Assembly (NCBI GenBank): GCA_019429255.1
Contig: JAHYIY010000003.1
Location: forward strand, 62,001 to 126,000
Length of the DNA: 64,000 nt
DNA from: Desulfuromonadales bacterium
Lineage (GTDB): Bacteria; Desulfobacterota; Desulfuromonadia; Desulfuromonadales; Geopsychrobacteraceae
Direction of reading: 5' to 3'
In this document: piece by piece, positions 9,493-17,377 of the stretch
Numbering within the stretch: position 1 is the stretch's first letter
How the letters are laid out: every line of letters starts with the position of its first letter
Position numbers and translations under genes: made by a program
The notes under the pieces: generated by a model
What the model was told of the DNA's origin: nothing
Databases searched by the model: none
The model's input: only the letters and a program-made list of their open reading frames with translations

Positions 9493-10241
9493 TGTCACAG
9501 ATACCTCATCTTCAGGTGAAAAATCTGACCATGGCCTATGCTGATACGGTAATTCAACAGAATCTCAATTTCAGTGTTAAGCGTGGAGAAATATTTATTA
9601 TCATGGGCGGAAGCGGGTGCGGTAAAAGCACGCTGTTAAGACATCTGATTGGCCTGATGGAGCCGGCCACGGGAGAAATCCTGATTGATGGCATCGACAT
9701 CTGGACCAGTAACGCGGAAGAGCGCACGCAGATGATCCGTCGCAGTGGCGTTCTTTATCAGAGTGGTGCCATGTTCAGTTCCATGACTCTGGGTGAAAAC
9801 ATAGCATTGCCCCTGTCAGAATACACATCTTTAAGCTCAGCCCGGATCGCTAAAGTTGTTTCCTACAAGTTGGCGTTGGTTGGCCTGGCCGGTTTTGAAG
9901 ACTATTACCCTTCAGAAATCAGTGGCGGGATGCGCAAACGCGCCGGCCTTGCCCGGGCCATGGCCCTGGACCCAGCCATTCTGTTTATCGATGAACCTTC
10001 AGCCGGACTCGATCCGATCAGCGCAAAATTGCTTGATCGACTCATCCTTGAACTGCGTGACAGCCTGGGCACCACCATTGTAATGGTCACCCATGACCTC
10101 GACAGTATATTTACGGTAGGCGATACGGCCATCTTTCTTGATACCGATGAAAAAACCATGATTGCGTCAGGGGCACCGCAACAGTTACTAAAGGAATCTT
10201 CAGACCTGCGAGTACGCAACTTTCTGACCCGTAGCGGTTGA
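9492..10241 (+). CDS. mlaF: MlaF-type ABC ATPase of lipid transporter
   Basis: 249 residues with all ABC ATPase motifs: Walker A GGSGCGKST (about 39-47), a signature ISGGMRKRAGLARA (about 142-155), Walker B ILFIDEPSAGLDP, and the switch histidine in MVTHD. The signature ISGGM is typical of the MlaF/Ttg2A group. It energises the adjacent MlaE permease on the cytoplasmic side. I start at ATG 9492, which overlaps the mlaE stop; an upstream extension to 9354 would run inside mlaE and has no family similarity. Confidence 0.93.
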   Translation: MSQIPHLQVKNLTMAYADTVIQQNLNFSVKRGEIFIIMGGSGCGKSTLLRHLIGLMEPATGEILIDGIDIWTSNAEERTQMIRRSGVLYQSGAMFSSMTLGENIALPLSEYTSLSSARIAKVVSYKLALVGLAGFEDYYPSEISGGMRKRAGLARAMALDPAILFIDEPSAGLDPISAKLLDRLILELRDSLGTTIVMVTHDLDSIFTVGDTAIFLDTDEKTMIASGAPQQLLKESSDLRVRNFLTRSG

Positions 10242-10273
10242 TGCTGCTGCACTTCAGGGACTAAAGGAACACC

Positions 10274-11356
10274 ATGAACACCAGAAAAAAAGTTGATCCG
10301 CGCACCATTGGCATTTTTGTTATCGGCGCAATTATCCTGATTGTTGTGGGGTTGCTCTTTTTTGGTCCAGGTGGTCTTTTTACCGAAACCAGACGATACG
10401 TCATTTATTTTGAGAGTTCGGTTAAAGGCTTAAATGTCGGATCACCGGTACGTTTTCGTGGAGTCAGAATCGGTCAGGTCAAAGAAATCAGTATCAGGGT
10501 TCGCCCCAGCGATCTGGAATTTCACATCCCCGTGGTGATCGAACTCGATCCAAAAAAAATCAGGGCAGAAGGATCCGAACAGGGGCTTTTTGAGACACTT
10601 AAAACCAGCGTTCAGGCTGAAGACCCAATTTTGCCTTTGATCACCGAAGGATTACGGGCCCAGTTGCAACTTGACAGCCTGGTTACCGGACAATTGTTTG
10701 TTAATCTGGACATGGTTCCAGCATCGCCGGTATCAAGGGTTGACCTGCCCAGCGACTATCCGCAAATTCCGGCCATCAGTTCAAGTCTGGCAGAGCTGAC
10801 AAAAACCTTTGAAGAGCTCCCCTGGCAACAACTGGTCGACAAACTCATGCAATCCGCTGATGGCGTGCAACGACTGCTAAACTCCTCGCATCTGCACAAT
10901 GCAGTTGAACAGCTCGATACCACTACCGTCTTGCTGAATGAGTTACTGACCAAGCTGAACAACAACATTCCAGCGCTCCTAATCAAGGCTGATGCAACCC
11001 TGGACTCCTCGCAGCTAACCCTGGCCGGCATTGATGCCACCCTGGCAGAGGCTTTCAAAGAGATCGATGTCACCCTGAAGGCAGCTAAGCACACTCTTGA
11101 CATCATAGAGCAACGTGTCGACCCCCTGGCACAATCTTTTGATCGGGGCATGGATGCATTTACAAAAGCGTCCGACAAAGTAACAGCTGCCATGGATCAA
11201 ATCGAATCGCTGGCCGCCGACGACTCATCGCTGTTGCAACAGTTCAGCATGACCATGCAGGAACTTAATCGCACCTTGCGCAGTCTGCGCTATCTGACCG
11301 ATGAAATAGAACGCAACCCGCAAATTCTTTTGCGTGGCCGCGCCGCGGAGGATTAG
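10274..11356 (+). CDS. mlaD: MCE-domain lipid-binding protein (MlaD/PqiB type)
   Basis: 360 residues. One N-terminal membrane helix (about 12-34) anchors it in the inner membrane, followed by a single periplasmic MCE domain (about 40-130, with KGLNVGSPVRFRGVRIG). A long helical C-terminal tail (about 170-345) is predicted coiled coil. MCE domains form hexameric rings that pass lipids. The protein is about twice the length of E. coli MlaD (183 residues) because of the tail, which suggests a needle or bridge part towards the outer membrane, as in LetB/PqiB-like proteins (inference). It lies 32 bases after mlaF and directly before a PqiC-like lipoprotein gene. Confidence 0.88.
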   Translation: MNTRKKVDPRTIGIFVIGAIILIVVGLLFFGPGGLFTETRRYVIYFESSVKGLNVGSPVRFRGVRIGQVKEISIRVRPSDLEFHIPVVIELDPKKIRAEGSEQGLFETLKTSVQAEDPILPLITEGLRAQLQLDSLVTGQLFVNLDMVPASPVSRVDLPSDYPQIPAISSSLAELTKTFEELPWQQLVDKLMQSADGVQRLLNSSHLHNAVEQLDTTTVLLNELLTKLNNNIPALLIKADATLDSSQLTLAGIDATLAEAFKEIDVTLKAAKHTLDIIEQRVDPLAQSFDRGMDAFTKASDKVTAAMDQIESLAADDSSLLQQFSMTMQELNRTLRSLRYLTDEIERNPQILLRGRAAED

Positions 11357-11947
11357 ATGAGGACTTTCCACTATCTCAGCTTATTGCTGTTGCTGCTATT
11401 GGCCTCGGCCTGTGTTCAGATTAAAGGATCAACACCACCGAGCCATTTTTTTATACTCGAGTCCATCACCACCAGTCCTGACATTTTATCAGATAGTTAT
11501 TTCATTATTGCCATTGAACTAACTGAATTTCCAGAACACTTAAAACGCTCACAGATTGTTACCCGACAGCAGAACAACATCATTCATATTTCTGAAATTC
11601 AGCGTTGGGCCACCCCGCTTGAAGATCAGGTACTGAACCTGATTGCCAACAATTTAAGATTGCTGTTACCGGAATCAACCGTTGTAATCAAACCATGGCA
11701 AATCAATCGCCAGGTCGATCATACCCTGCAAATATCGGTAAAAAAAATGTCCGGAATATTAGGACAAAAAACCGACGTTGATATTCGTTGGCAACTGGCA
11801 GACCAAAAGGGGGCAAAATACCCTGGCCACTATATCGATCAACGTCCCATCGATGACAGTTACGAGGGGCTGGTCAAGGCCCTGAATCGTGGATTGGAAG
11901 GGTTGAGCAGGGAACTGGCAAGGGAACTGGCAAAGCAGGGAAGCTGA
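11357..11947 (+). CDS. PqiC/YmbA-like ABC-transport auxiliary lipoprotein
   Basis: 196 residues, starting immediately after the MCE gene stop. The N-terminus has a lipoprotein signal with LASAC as lipobox, cysteine about residue 19. A short FFILE strand after it is typical of the ABC-transport auxiliary lipoprotein family (PqiC, YmbA). These are outer-membrane lipoproteins that dock MCE bridges. Context supports a complete inner-to-outer membrane lipid path without MlaA or MlaC. Confidence 0.82.
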   Translation: MRTFHYLSLLLLLLLASACVQIKGSTPPSHFFILESITTSPDILSDSYFIIAIELTEFPEHLKRSQIVTRQQNNIIHISEIQRWATPLEDQVLNLIANNLRLLLPESTVVIKPWQINRQVDHTLQISVKKMSGILGQKTDVDIRWQLADQKGAKYPGHYIDQRPIDDSYEGLVKALNRGLEGLSRELARELAKQGS

Positions 11948-11992
11948 AAGACCCGGCCTTGCCAGCATTTAATTTGTCGACGAACAGCGCGA

Positions 11993-13411
11993 TCAACCCA
12001 GAATAAAATTTTTGCCGGCAGCAATCAACTTTTGCAGTGCCTCTTCACTTGCCGCTTCGGCATACAGCCGAACCACCGGCTCCGTCCCTGATTTACGGAA
12101 CAGCATCCATGAACCGTCGGCAAAGAGGAACTTGCTCCCGTCAATGCGGATTACTTCTGTTATGTTGCGCCCGTCAATCTCTGCAGGTGGATTTGTCAAT
12201 TTTGCCGGCAGACTGTCCTCCAGTTCTGATGACAAGCGAATATTGATTCGGCGAGTATAATATTCTCCAACTCGGGAATATAGATCAGCTAGAAGCTGTT
12301 TTAGCGATTTTTTTTCAACTGCTACCATCTCAGCGACGAGCAGACAGGCAAGGATTCCATCTTTCTCCGGAACATGCCCACGAACGGTGAGGCCGGCGCT
12401 CTCCTCACCGCCGATCAGGATTTTTCCAGCGCTGATATATTCACCGATAAACTTGAAACCGACCGGTGTTTCGAGCACCTTGACCTGATGATAGGCCGCC
12501 ACTGCATCGATTAAATGGGAAGTTGCCACGCTGCGCGCAGCATCACCGCTCAACCCCTTGCGACGGATCATGTAATCCAGCAGTAAGGCGAGAATATAGT
12601 TCGGCTCTATATAGCTACCATCGCCATCTACGATGCCAAAGCGATCAGCGTCGCCATCCGTTGCCAACCCGAGGCCGATCCTGTTGTCTTCTTTAATCAG
12701 TTGGATAAAATCAGCAATGTGGGCTTCAGCAGGCTCCGGCGGTTCACCACCAAAATAGGGATCAAGGTTGGCATTGATGGTAATTACCTGGACACCTGCT
12801 TGCTCAAGAAGGCTGTCAAGATAGCCGCGACCAGTACCATAAAGGGGATTAACCGCAATACACAGCTCCGATTCGGCGATGGCGGCAAAATCTATCAGCT
12901 CCCTTAAGGTATCAAAATAAGATGGAAGCGGGTTAATTTCAGTATAAAGGTTCTCAGCTTGCGCCTTGTCCAGATCTATTACCGGGACATCGCAACCGTG
13001 AAGGGCATTGGCACGAATTTCAATATCGCTGGTCGTCTGCGGCAGTGCCGGGCCACCCCAGGCGGGGGAGAACTTGATACCGTTGTAGGTATGGGGATTG
13101 TGGCTGGCGGTAAAATTAATGGCTCCGGCAGCTTTTCGGCGCAGCAATTCATGAGCAATAACCGGTGTCGGCGTGTCACGCTCACACAAAAAGGATGGTA
13201 TTCCGGCTGCAGCCAGAACACGTACTGCTTCCCGGGCAAAATCCTTACCCATGAAGCGCGCATCATAGCCAATAACCACACCTTGATCGGCAATCCCCTC
13301 CTCCACCAGATGGTCAGCTATGGCCCGAATGACAACCCTGATATTGCTGAAGGTAAATTCGTCGCAAAGAATTGCCCGCCAACCGGAAGTACCAAATTTT
13401 ATCTGTGTCAT
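11993..13411 (-). CDS. Phosphoglucomutase/phosphomannomutase family enzyme
   Basis: 472 residues of the alpha-D-phosphohexomutase superfamily, which interconverts sugar 1- and 6-phosphates through a phosphoserine. All four landmarks are present: TASHNP with the catalytic serine at about 103, the metal loop DGDADRFG at about 250, the sugar-binding GGEESAG near 335, and the phosphate loop FRKSGTEP near 438. Whether glucose or mannose phosphate is preferred cannot be decided here. A clear ribosome-binding site (AAGGAG) precedes ATG at 13411. Its 3' end faces the lipid-transport operon, 45 bases away. Confidence 0.9.
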   Translation of the reverse strand: MTQIKFGTSGWRAILCDEFTFSNIRVVIRAIADHLVEEGIADQGVVIGYDARFMGKDFAREAVRVLAAAGIPSFLCERDTPTPVIAHELLRRKAAGAINFTASHNPHTYNGIKFSPAWGGPALPQTTSDIEIRANALHGCDVPVIDLDKAQAENLYTEINPLPSYFDTLRELIDFAAIAESELCIAVNPLYGTGRGYLDSLLEQAGVQVITINANLDPYFGGEPPEPAEAHIADFIQLIKEDNRIGLGLATDGDADRFGIVDGDGSYIEPNYILALLLDYMIRRKGLSGDAARSVATSHLIDAVAAYHQVKVLETPVGFKFIGEYISAGKILIGGEESAGLTVRGHVPEKDGILACLLVAEMVAVEKKSLKQLLADLYSRVGEYYTRRINIRLSSELEDSLPAKLTNPPAEIDGRNITEVIRIDGSKFLFADGSWMLFRKSGTEPVVRLYAEAASEEALQKLIAAGKNFILG

Positions 13412-13443
13412 GTTTATTTTTTCTCCTTGAAAAAATTTACCGG

Positions 13444-13452
13444 ATTATACCA
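13444..13452 (-). promoter_or_regulatory. Extended -10 promoter for the phosphohexomutase gene
   Basis: On the minus strand TGG followed directly by a perfect TATAAT, an extended -10 element. The -35 region is poor. Start codon about 33 bases downstream. Confidence 0.45.
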
Positions 13453-13484
13453 CAGCTTACCCAGATCAGACACCGACCTGGATG

Positions 13485-13574
13485 TCATGGCGTTGAAGAG
13501 TGCTCAATCGCGCGGATTGTTACCCCAAAGGCACAGAAAATCACGACGATTGACAAGAAACACAGCAGCTCCAT
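13485..13574 (-). CDS. Candidate small membrane protein, 29 residues
   Basis: An ATG at 13574 is preceded by AGGAG at a spacing of eight bases, a good ribosome-binding site. It opens 29 codons ending in TGA. The product has a single hydrophobic stretch of about 16 residues (roughly LLCFLSIVVIFCAFGV) and a short charged tail with arginine and glutamate, as in small single-pass membrane proteins. It lies between repeat copy R1-1 and the phosphohexomutase promoter. I do not recognise it. The evidence is the ribosome-binding site plus hydrophobicity; conservation has not been tested. Confidence 0.45.
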   Translation of the reverse strand: MELLCFLSIVVIFCAFGVTIRAIEHSSTP

Positions 13575-13594
13575 AGCTTGTACTCCTGAAGGTG

Positions 13595-13762
13595 GATGGC
13601 GTCGCAAAAACCCACCAACTGTGCTGCGTTGCCGCCATCGTTTCATTGCTTCGACGTACGTTAGTACGCCTCATTGTTCAACCATGGCGCACCTTGCATG
13701 TGGCGCTTTTAGTTTGTTAGCTTGGCCCTCCAACCAGATGTTTGTTGCGCAAGCATCAAGGT
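13595..13762 (+). repeat. Dispersed repeat R1, copy 1
   Basis: About 168 bp starting GATGGCGTCGC and ending in a degraded hairpin around CCAGATG...CATCAAGG. Closely matches copies at 16730, 32826 and 38379. Same orientation as the 38379 copy, sharing for example GTACGCCTCATTGTTCAACC. Non-coding. The rest of the 330-base gap from 13575 to 13907 holds nothing recognised. Confidence 0.8.
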
Positions 13763-13907
13763 TGATTATTCGGAAGTACCCTTGTCTTGTAATAAACCGG
13801 TTAGGAGCGAATGTCATTTTGGTTACATGATGGCATGAAAGTTTGCTCATCGATCATCCGTGGGCTTGATTGACCGGTCCTGTGGGGATGACGATCGGCA
13901 GTACCGG

Positions 13908-14816
13908 TCATCCCGATGGAGAGTCGATTTCCATAAACAGCGGCCGGTTTACCTCCATTTCATTGACAATAAAATCGATGGTCGCCCGCACCCGGGCAAG
14001 CTGCCTCGAATCGGGATTCACCTGCAACCAGAATACCCTCTCGGCGTAAAGATCCGGCAGCACCGGCACCAGGGTGGGCTCACCATGTGCCATGAAATAA
14101 GGGATAACGCCGATGCCGTTATCAGCAAGAATAGCATATTTCTGCCCTACCAGGGTTGAACTTCTGAATTGCGCGCGCCCTCCCGGATAAAATTCGTTGA
14201 TAAAATTCAAATCCTGATCATACAGAAGTTCGTCGATATAACTGATCATTCTGTGGCCGCGCAAATCATCCTTGCAGGTAACTGGAGGAGATTGATCCAG
14301 ATAGGTTTTGGTGGCAAAGAGGCCGAAACGATAATTCGACAGACGCCTGACAACAACATGGCCCTCTGTCGGCTTGCGGACCGTTATTAAAATGTCAATT
14401 TCACGTTTAGCCAGGCTGTAATACATGGGCACGGCAATCAACTCGACCTCAAGGGCCGGGTGTGCCCCCTGAAAAGCTCCGAGACGTGGAGCAAGAAAAC
14501 AGTTACCATATCCATCCGGAGCACCGATCCTGATGGTCCCCGCAAGCTGATTGTTTTTACCTGAAATATCCTCTTCCAGCCGCAGGATAGTGGTTTCAAG
14601 TCGCTCTGCGTAAGGCAGAAGTCGCTCACCTGCAGGGGTTAGTCGACAGCCCTTTTCCGTTCTTAGAAACAGCTGTGTTTGCAATGAACTTTCCAGCGTT
14701 GTCAGGCGCCTCGCTACGGTACTATGGGTCACTTTCAATTCAGCGCCGGCAGCTACAAAGGATTGACTACGGCAAAGAATCAGAAAAAACCGCATGTCAT
14801 CCCAGTTGAGTTTCAT
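13908..14816 (-). CDS. LysR-family transcription regulator
   Basis: 302 residues. An N-terminal winged helix-turn-helix (about residues 4-63, with FVAAGAELKVTHSTVARRLTTLE) is followed by a LysR-type effector-binding domain (about 90-295). The helix-turn-helix fits the subgroup that includes many proteobacterial regulators of efflux or redox genes. It is divergent from a small ORF at 14984 and the OFA transporter further on. LysR proteins often control the divergent neighbour, so those are the likely targets (inference). No effector can be named. Confidence 0.9.
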   Translation of the reverse strand: MKLNWDDMRFFLILCRSQSFVAAGAELKVTHSTVARRLTTLESSLQTQLFLRTEKGCRLTPAGERLLPYAERLETTILRLEEDISGKNNQLAGTIRIGAPDGYGNCFLAPRLGAFQGAHPALEVELIAVPMYYSLAKREIDILITVRKPTEGHVVVRRLSNYRFGLFATKTYLDQSPPVTCKDDLRGHRMISYIDELLYDQDLNFINEFYPGGRAQFRSSTLVGQKYAILADNGIGVIPYFMAHGEPTLVPVLPDLYAERVFWLQVNPDSRQLARVRATIDFIVNEMEVNRPLFMEIDSPSG

Positions 14817-14983
14817 TAATGTCCTTCCCCTTGTTCAGCCCTTTTGTCTTATTCAAACGACCAAGATGATTATTTTTGCACAGCTGATGTCTAATTTTAT
14901 CTATTTACTGATGATATTTCCACATCTATTCTTGGCTTAACGAAGAACAGAAAGCTTCACAACCTGAGGAAGGGAGGCACGCC

Positions 14984-15190
14984 ATGTTAAAGACACAAAG
15001 AGAGAAGGTCGCAAGAGGCAATGACCACTGCGGGGATATGGACGTGCTGGTTGAGCGTGGTCGGCAACTACATTCCGCTGCCATCGCTGACGCCGTGATA
15101 AACCTGTTCAGCGGGGCGCTGACTCGCCAGGATCAACGCAAAAAAGGACCTGGAACATTGCATCACGCACCAGGACACCAGGCCCACTGA
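14984..15190 (+). CDS. Small hypothetical protein, 68 residues
   Basis: ATG at 14984 is preceded by a strong GGGAGG site nine bases upstream, and the gene is followed 28 bases after its stop by a strong stem-loop (15219-15245). The product is hydrophilic and basic, with a central VLVERGRQLHSAAIADAVINLF segment likely to form an amphipathic helix. The tail is rich in histidine, glycine and proline. I do not recognise a family. It sits divergently beside the LysR gene, so it may be under that regulator. Translation signals and terminator support a real gene. Confidence 0.55.
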   Translation: MLKTQREKVARGNDHCGDMDVLVERGRQLHSAAIADAVINLFSGALTRQDQRKKGPGTLHHAPGHQAH

Positions 15191-15218
15191 AATTCAGGAT
15201 AAAGTCCATATAAGCTTA

Positions 15219-15256
15219 CCGGGGCGCAACAACATTGCGCCCCGGACGTTGTTTGT
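15219..15256 (+). terminator. Stem-loop terminator after the small ORF
   Basis: CCGGGGCGCAA and TTGCGCCCCGG form a perfect 11-bp stem with loop CAACA (15219-15245). A T-rich but interrupted tail (ACGTTGTTTGTTT) follows. Confidence 0.6.
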
Positions 15257-15320
15257 TTAACCTGGCGACATAAGGACAATCTGCCGGCAGGATCCCGGAT
15301 CGAACTATTTCCGGAGTGAG

Positions 15321-15378
15321 ACATGGATGACGAAAAGCGTCCCTTGACATAGGATCCGAAGAGCCGGTGCTGAACAGA
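15321..15378 (+). repeat. Repeat R2 remnant (right half)
   Basis: Matches the right half of the R2 element at 49359, including CATGGATGAC, GTCCCTTGACATAGGAT and the GGTGCTGAACAG end, with an internal deletion. The left half is absent. No gene is seen between 15257 and 15572. Confidence 0.65.
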
Positions 15379-15474
15379 GACCTTTTCATAACAGCTGCGG
15401 CCACAGCGTTCACACACGGATTCCCATTCGGTTGCGGTTAATTCCAAGCAGAATTAGCCTTTCCTCGTTGTTGA

Positions 15475-15503
15475 TTGACAAAAAAACATTCACTGCTTAC
15501 TGT
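15475..15503 (+). promoter_or_regulatory. Possible promoter for the OFA transporter
   Basis: Perfect TTGACA at 15475-15480, 17-base spacer, weak -10 TACTGT at 15498-15503. It lies 70 bases before the chosen start. Confidence 0.35.
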
Positions 15504-15572
15504 CTTAAACTATCCCAGATACAGAGAGTATCCCATATTTTCTTTCGTTTCAAAGTGAATCAGGACCAATTC

Positions 15573-16727
15573 ATGCGCGTTATGGTCATTATTTCAGCAT
15601 TGTTGATGCAGCTTTGTCTAGGAGCCACCTACTCCTGGTCTGTTTATGTATTGCACCTGCGGGATATCGTCGGCATTAGCCAGGCACAAGCCCAAATCCC
15701 TTTTACCCTGTTCTATTTTATCTTTCCGGCAACAATGATTTTTTCCGGGGCTCTGCTTGAACGCTTCGGACCTCGTTTTTCAACGATCTGTGGCGGCATT
15801 CTGTTTGGTAGCGGTTGGGCTATTTCTTCATTGGGCGGAGACAACTTCCTCTATACAATCATCGGCAATGGAGTTATTGCCGGTGTTGGTGCCGGAATTG
15901 CTTACATCGTACCCATCTCCACCTGCATGAAGTGGTATCCTAAGAATAAAGGCCTGGTTACCGGTATTGCTGTCGCCGGCTTTGGCGGGGGAGCCGCGCT
16001 GGTCAGTTCGGTCGCCGGATTTCTGCTCGACAGGGGTTTCACCCCGTTTAGTTTGTTCGGCTACTTCGGCTTGACTTTCACGCTGTTGATCCTGTTTGCC
16101 GCCATTTTCATGGTAAATCCTCCTGATTTCAAATACAGCCTACCTGGAGTCACCCGGAAGACGACCTGGATATTTCGTGATCAGCGTTTTTTGATCCTCT
16201 ATTTTTGTATGTTTACCGGATTGGCTGCGGGTTTTGCCGTCAACGCTAACATTAAAGAGCTTTACCAATCAGCGACTCTGATGACGGGAGTCAGTGCTGT
16301 TTCCTTTTTTGCCCTGGCCAATGCAGCGGGACGCGTCGCCTGGGGCGGCCTCTTCGATCGTATGGGCACAGTGCAGGCGGTCATGCTCAACCTTATTGTC
16401 CAGGCTGCCATCTTATTTCTCACGCCGGTTATTCTGATATCCGGTGGCGGCCTGCTGCTGTTCGCCATCCTGACGGGCTTCAACTATGGTGGGGTACTGG
16501 TCATTTACGCCGGATCCGTGGCAAGAATCTGGGGGGCACAAAGAGTTGCTTCAATCTATGGCTGGCTTTTTTCCGCCAACATCCCCGGTGCGATTGCTCC
16601 CCTGGCAGCCGGATACTACTACGATAAAACCGGAAGTTTTAGCCTGCCTCTGATTGGCATCGGTATGTTGATCATGGTTGCGGCCACCACACTTCATTGG
16701 CAGCGCCGGCAAATTGCCGAAGGATAA
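15573..16727 (+). CDS. OFA-type MFS transporter
   Basis: A 384-residue major-facilitator protein with about 12 membrane helices. The opening GATYSWSVYV in the first helix and the loop between helices 2 and 3 (ERFGPR) match the oxalate/formate antiporter (OFA) group. Members exchange small carboxylates, but many have unknown substrates. I start at ATG 15573, with AGGA seven bases upstream; an upstream start at 15432 would add a non-conserved basic leader. Its stop is followed after two bases by repeat R1-2. The divergent LysR gene is a candidate regulator. Confidence 0.85.
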   Translation: MRVMVIISALLMQLCLGATYSWSVYVLHLRDIVGISQAQAQIPFTLFYFIFPATMIFSGALLERFGPRFSTICGGILFGSGWAISSLGGDNFLYTIIGNGVIAGVGAGIAYIVPISTCMKWYPKNKGLVTGIAVAGFGGGAALVSSVAGFLLDRGFTPFSLFGYFGLTFTLLILFAAIFMVNPPDFKYSLPGVTRKTTWIFRDQRFLILYFCMFTGLAAGFAVNANIKELYQSATLMTGVSAVSFFALANAAGRVAWGGLFDRMGTVQAVMLNLIVQAAILFLTPVILISGGGLLLFAILTGFNYGGVLVIYAGSVARIWGAQRVASIYGWLFSANIPGAIAPLAAGYYYDKTGSFSLPLIGIGMLIMVAATTLHWQRRQIAEG

Positions 16728-16729
16728 AA

Positions 16730-16884
16730 CATGATGCTTTCGCAAAAAGTATCATGTTGGATGGATAAGCAAAAAGGCCAAATGCAAGGCGCGCACTTGT
16801 TGAGCACTGAGGCGTACTTACCTGCGTCGAAGCAGCGAAATAAACGCAGCAAGGCAGCAGTTGATGAGTTTTTGCGACGCCATC
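16730..16884 (-). repeat. Dispersed repeat R1, copy 2
   Basis: About 155 bp, reverse orientation to copies 1 and 4. Begins with hairpin CATGATGC...GTATCATG (16730-16756), where the second base pair is A-T instead of C-G as in copy 3, a compensating change. Ends GACGCCATC. Lies two bases after the transporter stop. Confidence 0.8.
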
Positions 16885-16929
16885 AAACATGCTGTTCTGT
16901 CAGGACCACTAAATAAACGAGAAAAACCA

Positions 16930-16958
16930 TTGACTCAAAAAGACAAGTTCGATATTAG
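16930..16958 (+). promoter_or_regulatory. Promoter for the PxxKW protein gene
   Basis: TTGACT at 16930-16935 and TATTAG at 16953-16958 with a 17-base spacer, followed by a ~45-base leader and an AGGAGG ribosome-binding site. Confidence 0.55.
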
Positions 16959-17007
16959 TTAGCGTTCTTGAGAACGTAGTAAAGAAAACTTTAGGAGGAA
17001 ATACAAG

Positions 17008-17298
17008 ATGCAGTGTCAAACAGTTCTTCCCGGCACAGAGTGCAGTTTCTGGAAAAAAGCCGGTTGCACCGCAGAAGGTGGTAGTTGCAAGGTTGTCGTT
17101 GAGCAGTGTCAAGGCTGTAACAGAATCGTCACCGGCACCATTGGTGAGGTCTGCACCGCCTACCCTGATCCAGCAGCAAAATGGGCAGCGGGTTTATGTA
17201 ACTTTGCAACCCACAAAAAGATCGACATCAAATCTGATGATGTTCGAGTCAATCCGCTCAAAGCCGCCAAGCGGGCCGCAGCAGGCAAGAAAAAGTAA
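17008..17298 (+). CDS. PxxKW family cysteine-rich protein
   Basis: 96 residues with eight cysteines and the diagnostic PAAKW (PxxKW) motif near residue 56. This small family is known mostly from deltaproteobacteria; its function is unknown. The cysteine pattern suggests metal or Fe-S binding (inference). The tail is very basic (lysine, arginine, alanine). A perfect AGGAGG ribosome-binding site, own promoter and strong terminator make it a single-gene transcript that is probably well expressed. Confidence 0.85.
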   Translation: MQCQTVLPGTECSFWKKAGCTAEGGSCKVVVEQCQGCNRIVTGTIGEVCTAYPDPAAKWAAGLCNFATHKKIDIKSDDVRVNPLKAAKRAAAGKKK

Positions 17299-17322
17299 TT
17301 TTCACAGTTACTTTTCCATTGC

Positions 17323-17363
17323 AAAGGCACAGGCTGGAAAATCTTCCAACCTGTGCCTTTTTT
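17323..17363 (+). terminator. Rho-independent terminator after the PxxKW gene
   Basis: AAAGGCACAGG and CCTGTGCCTTT, extended inward by TGGAA/TTCCA, form a long stem with loop of four, followed by TTT and a T-rich tail. Confidence 0.85.
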
Positions 17364-17377
17364 ATTTGAAAATCCAG

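Noticed and set aside
13372-13830. 152-codon plus-strand frame across R1-1
   Set aside because: Crosses the phosphohexomutase start, the small-ORF region and a repeat; no domain.
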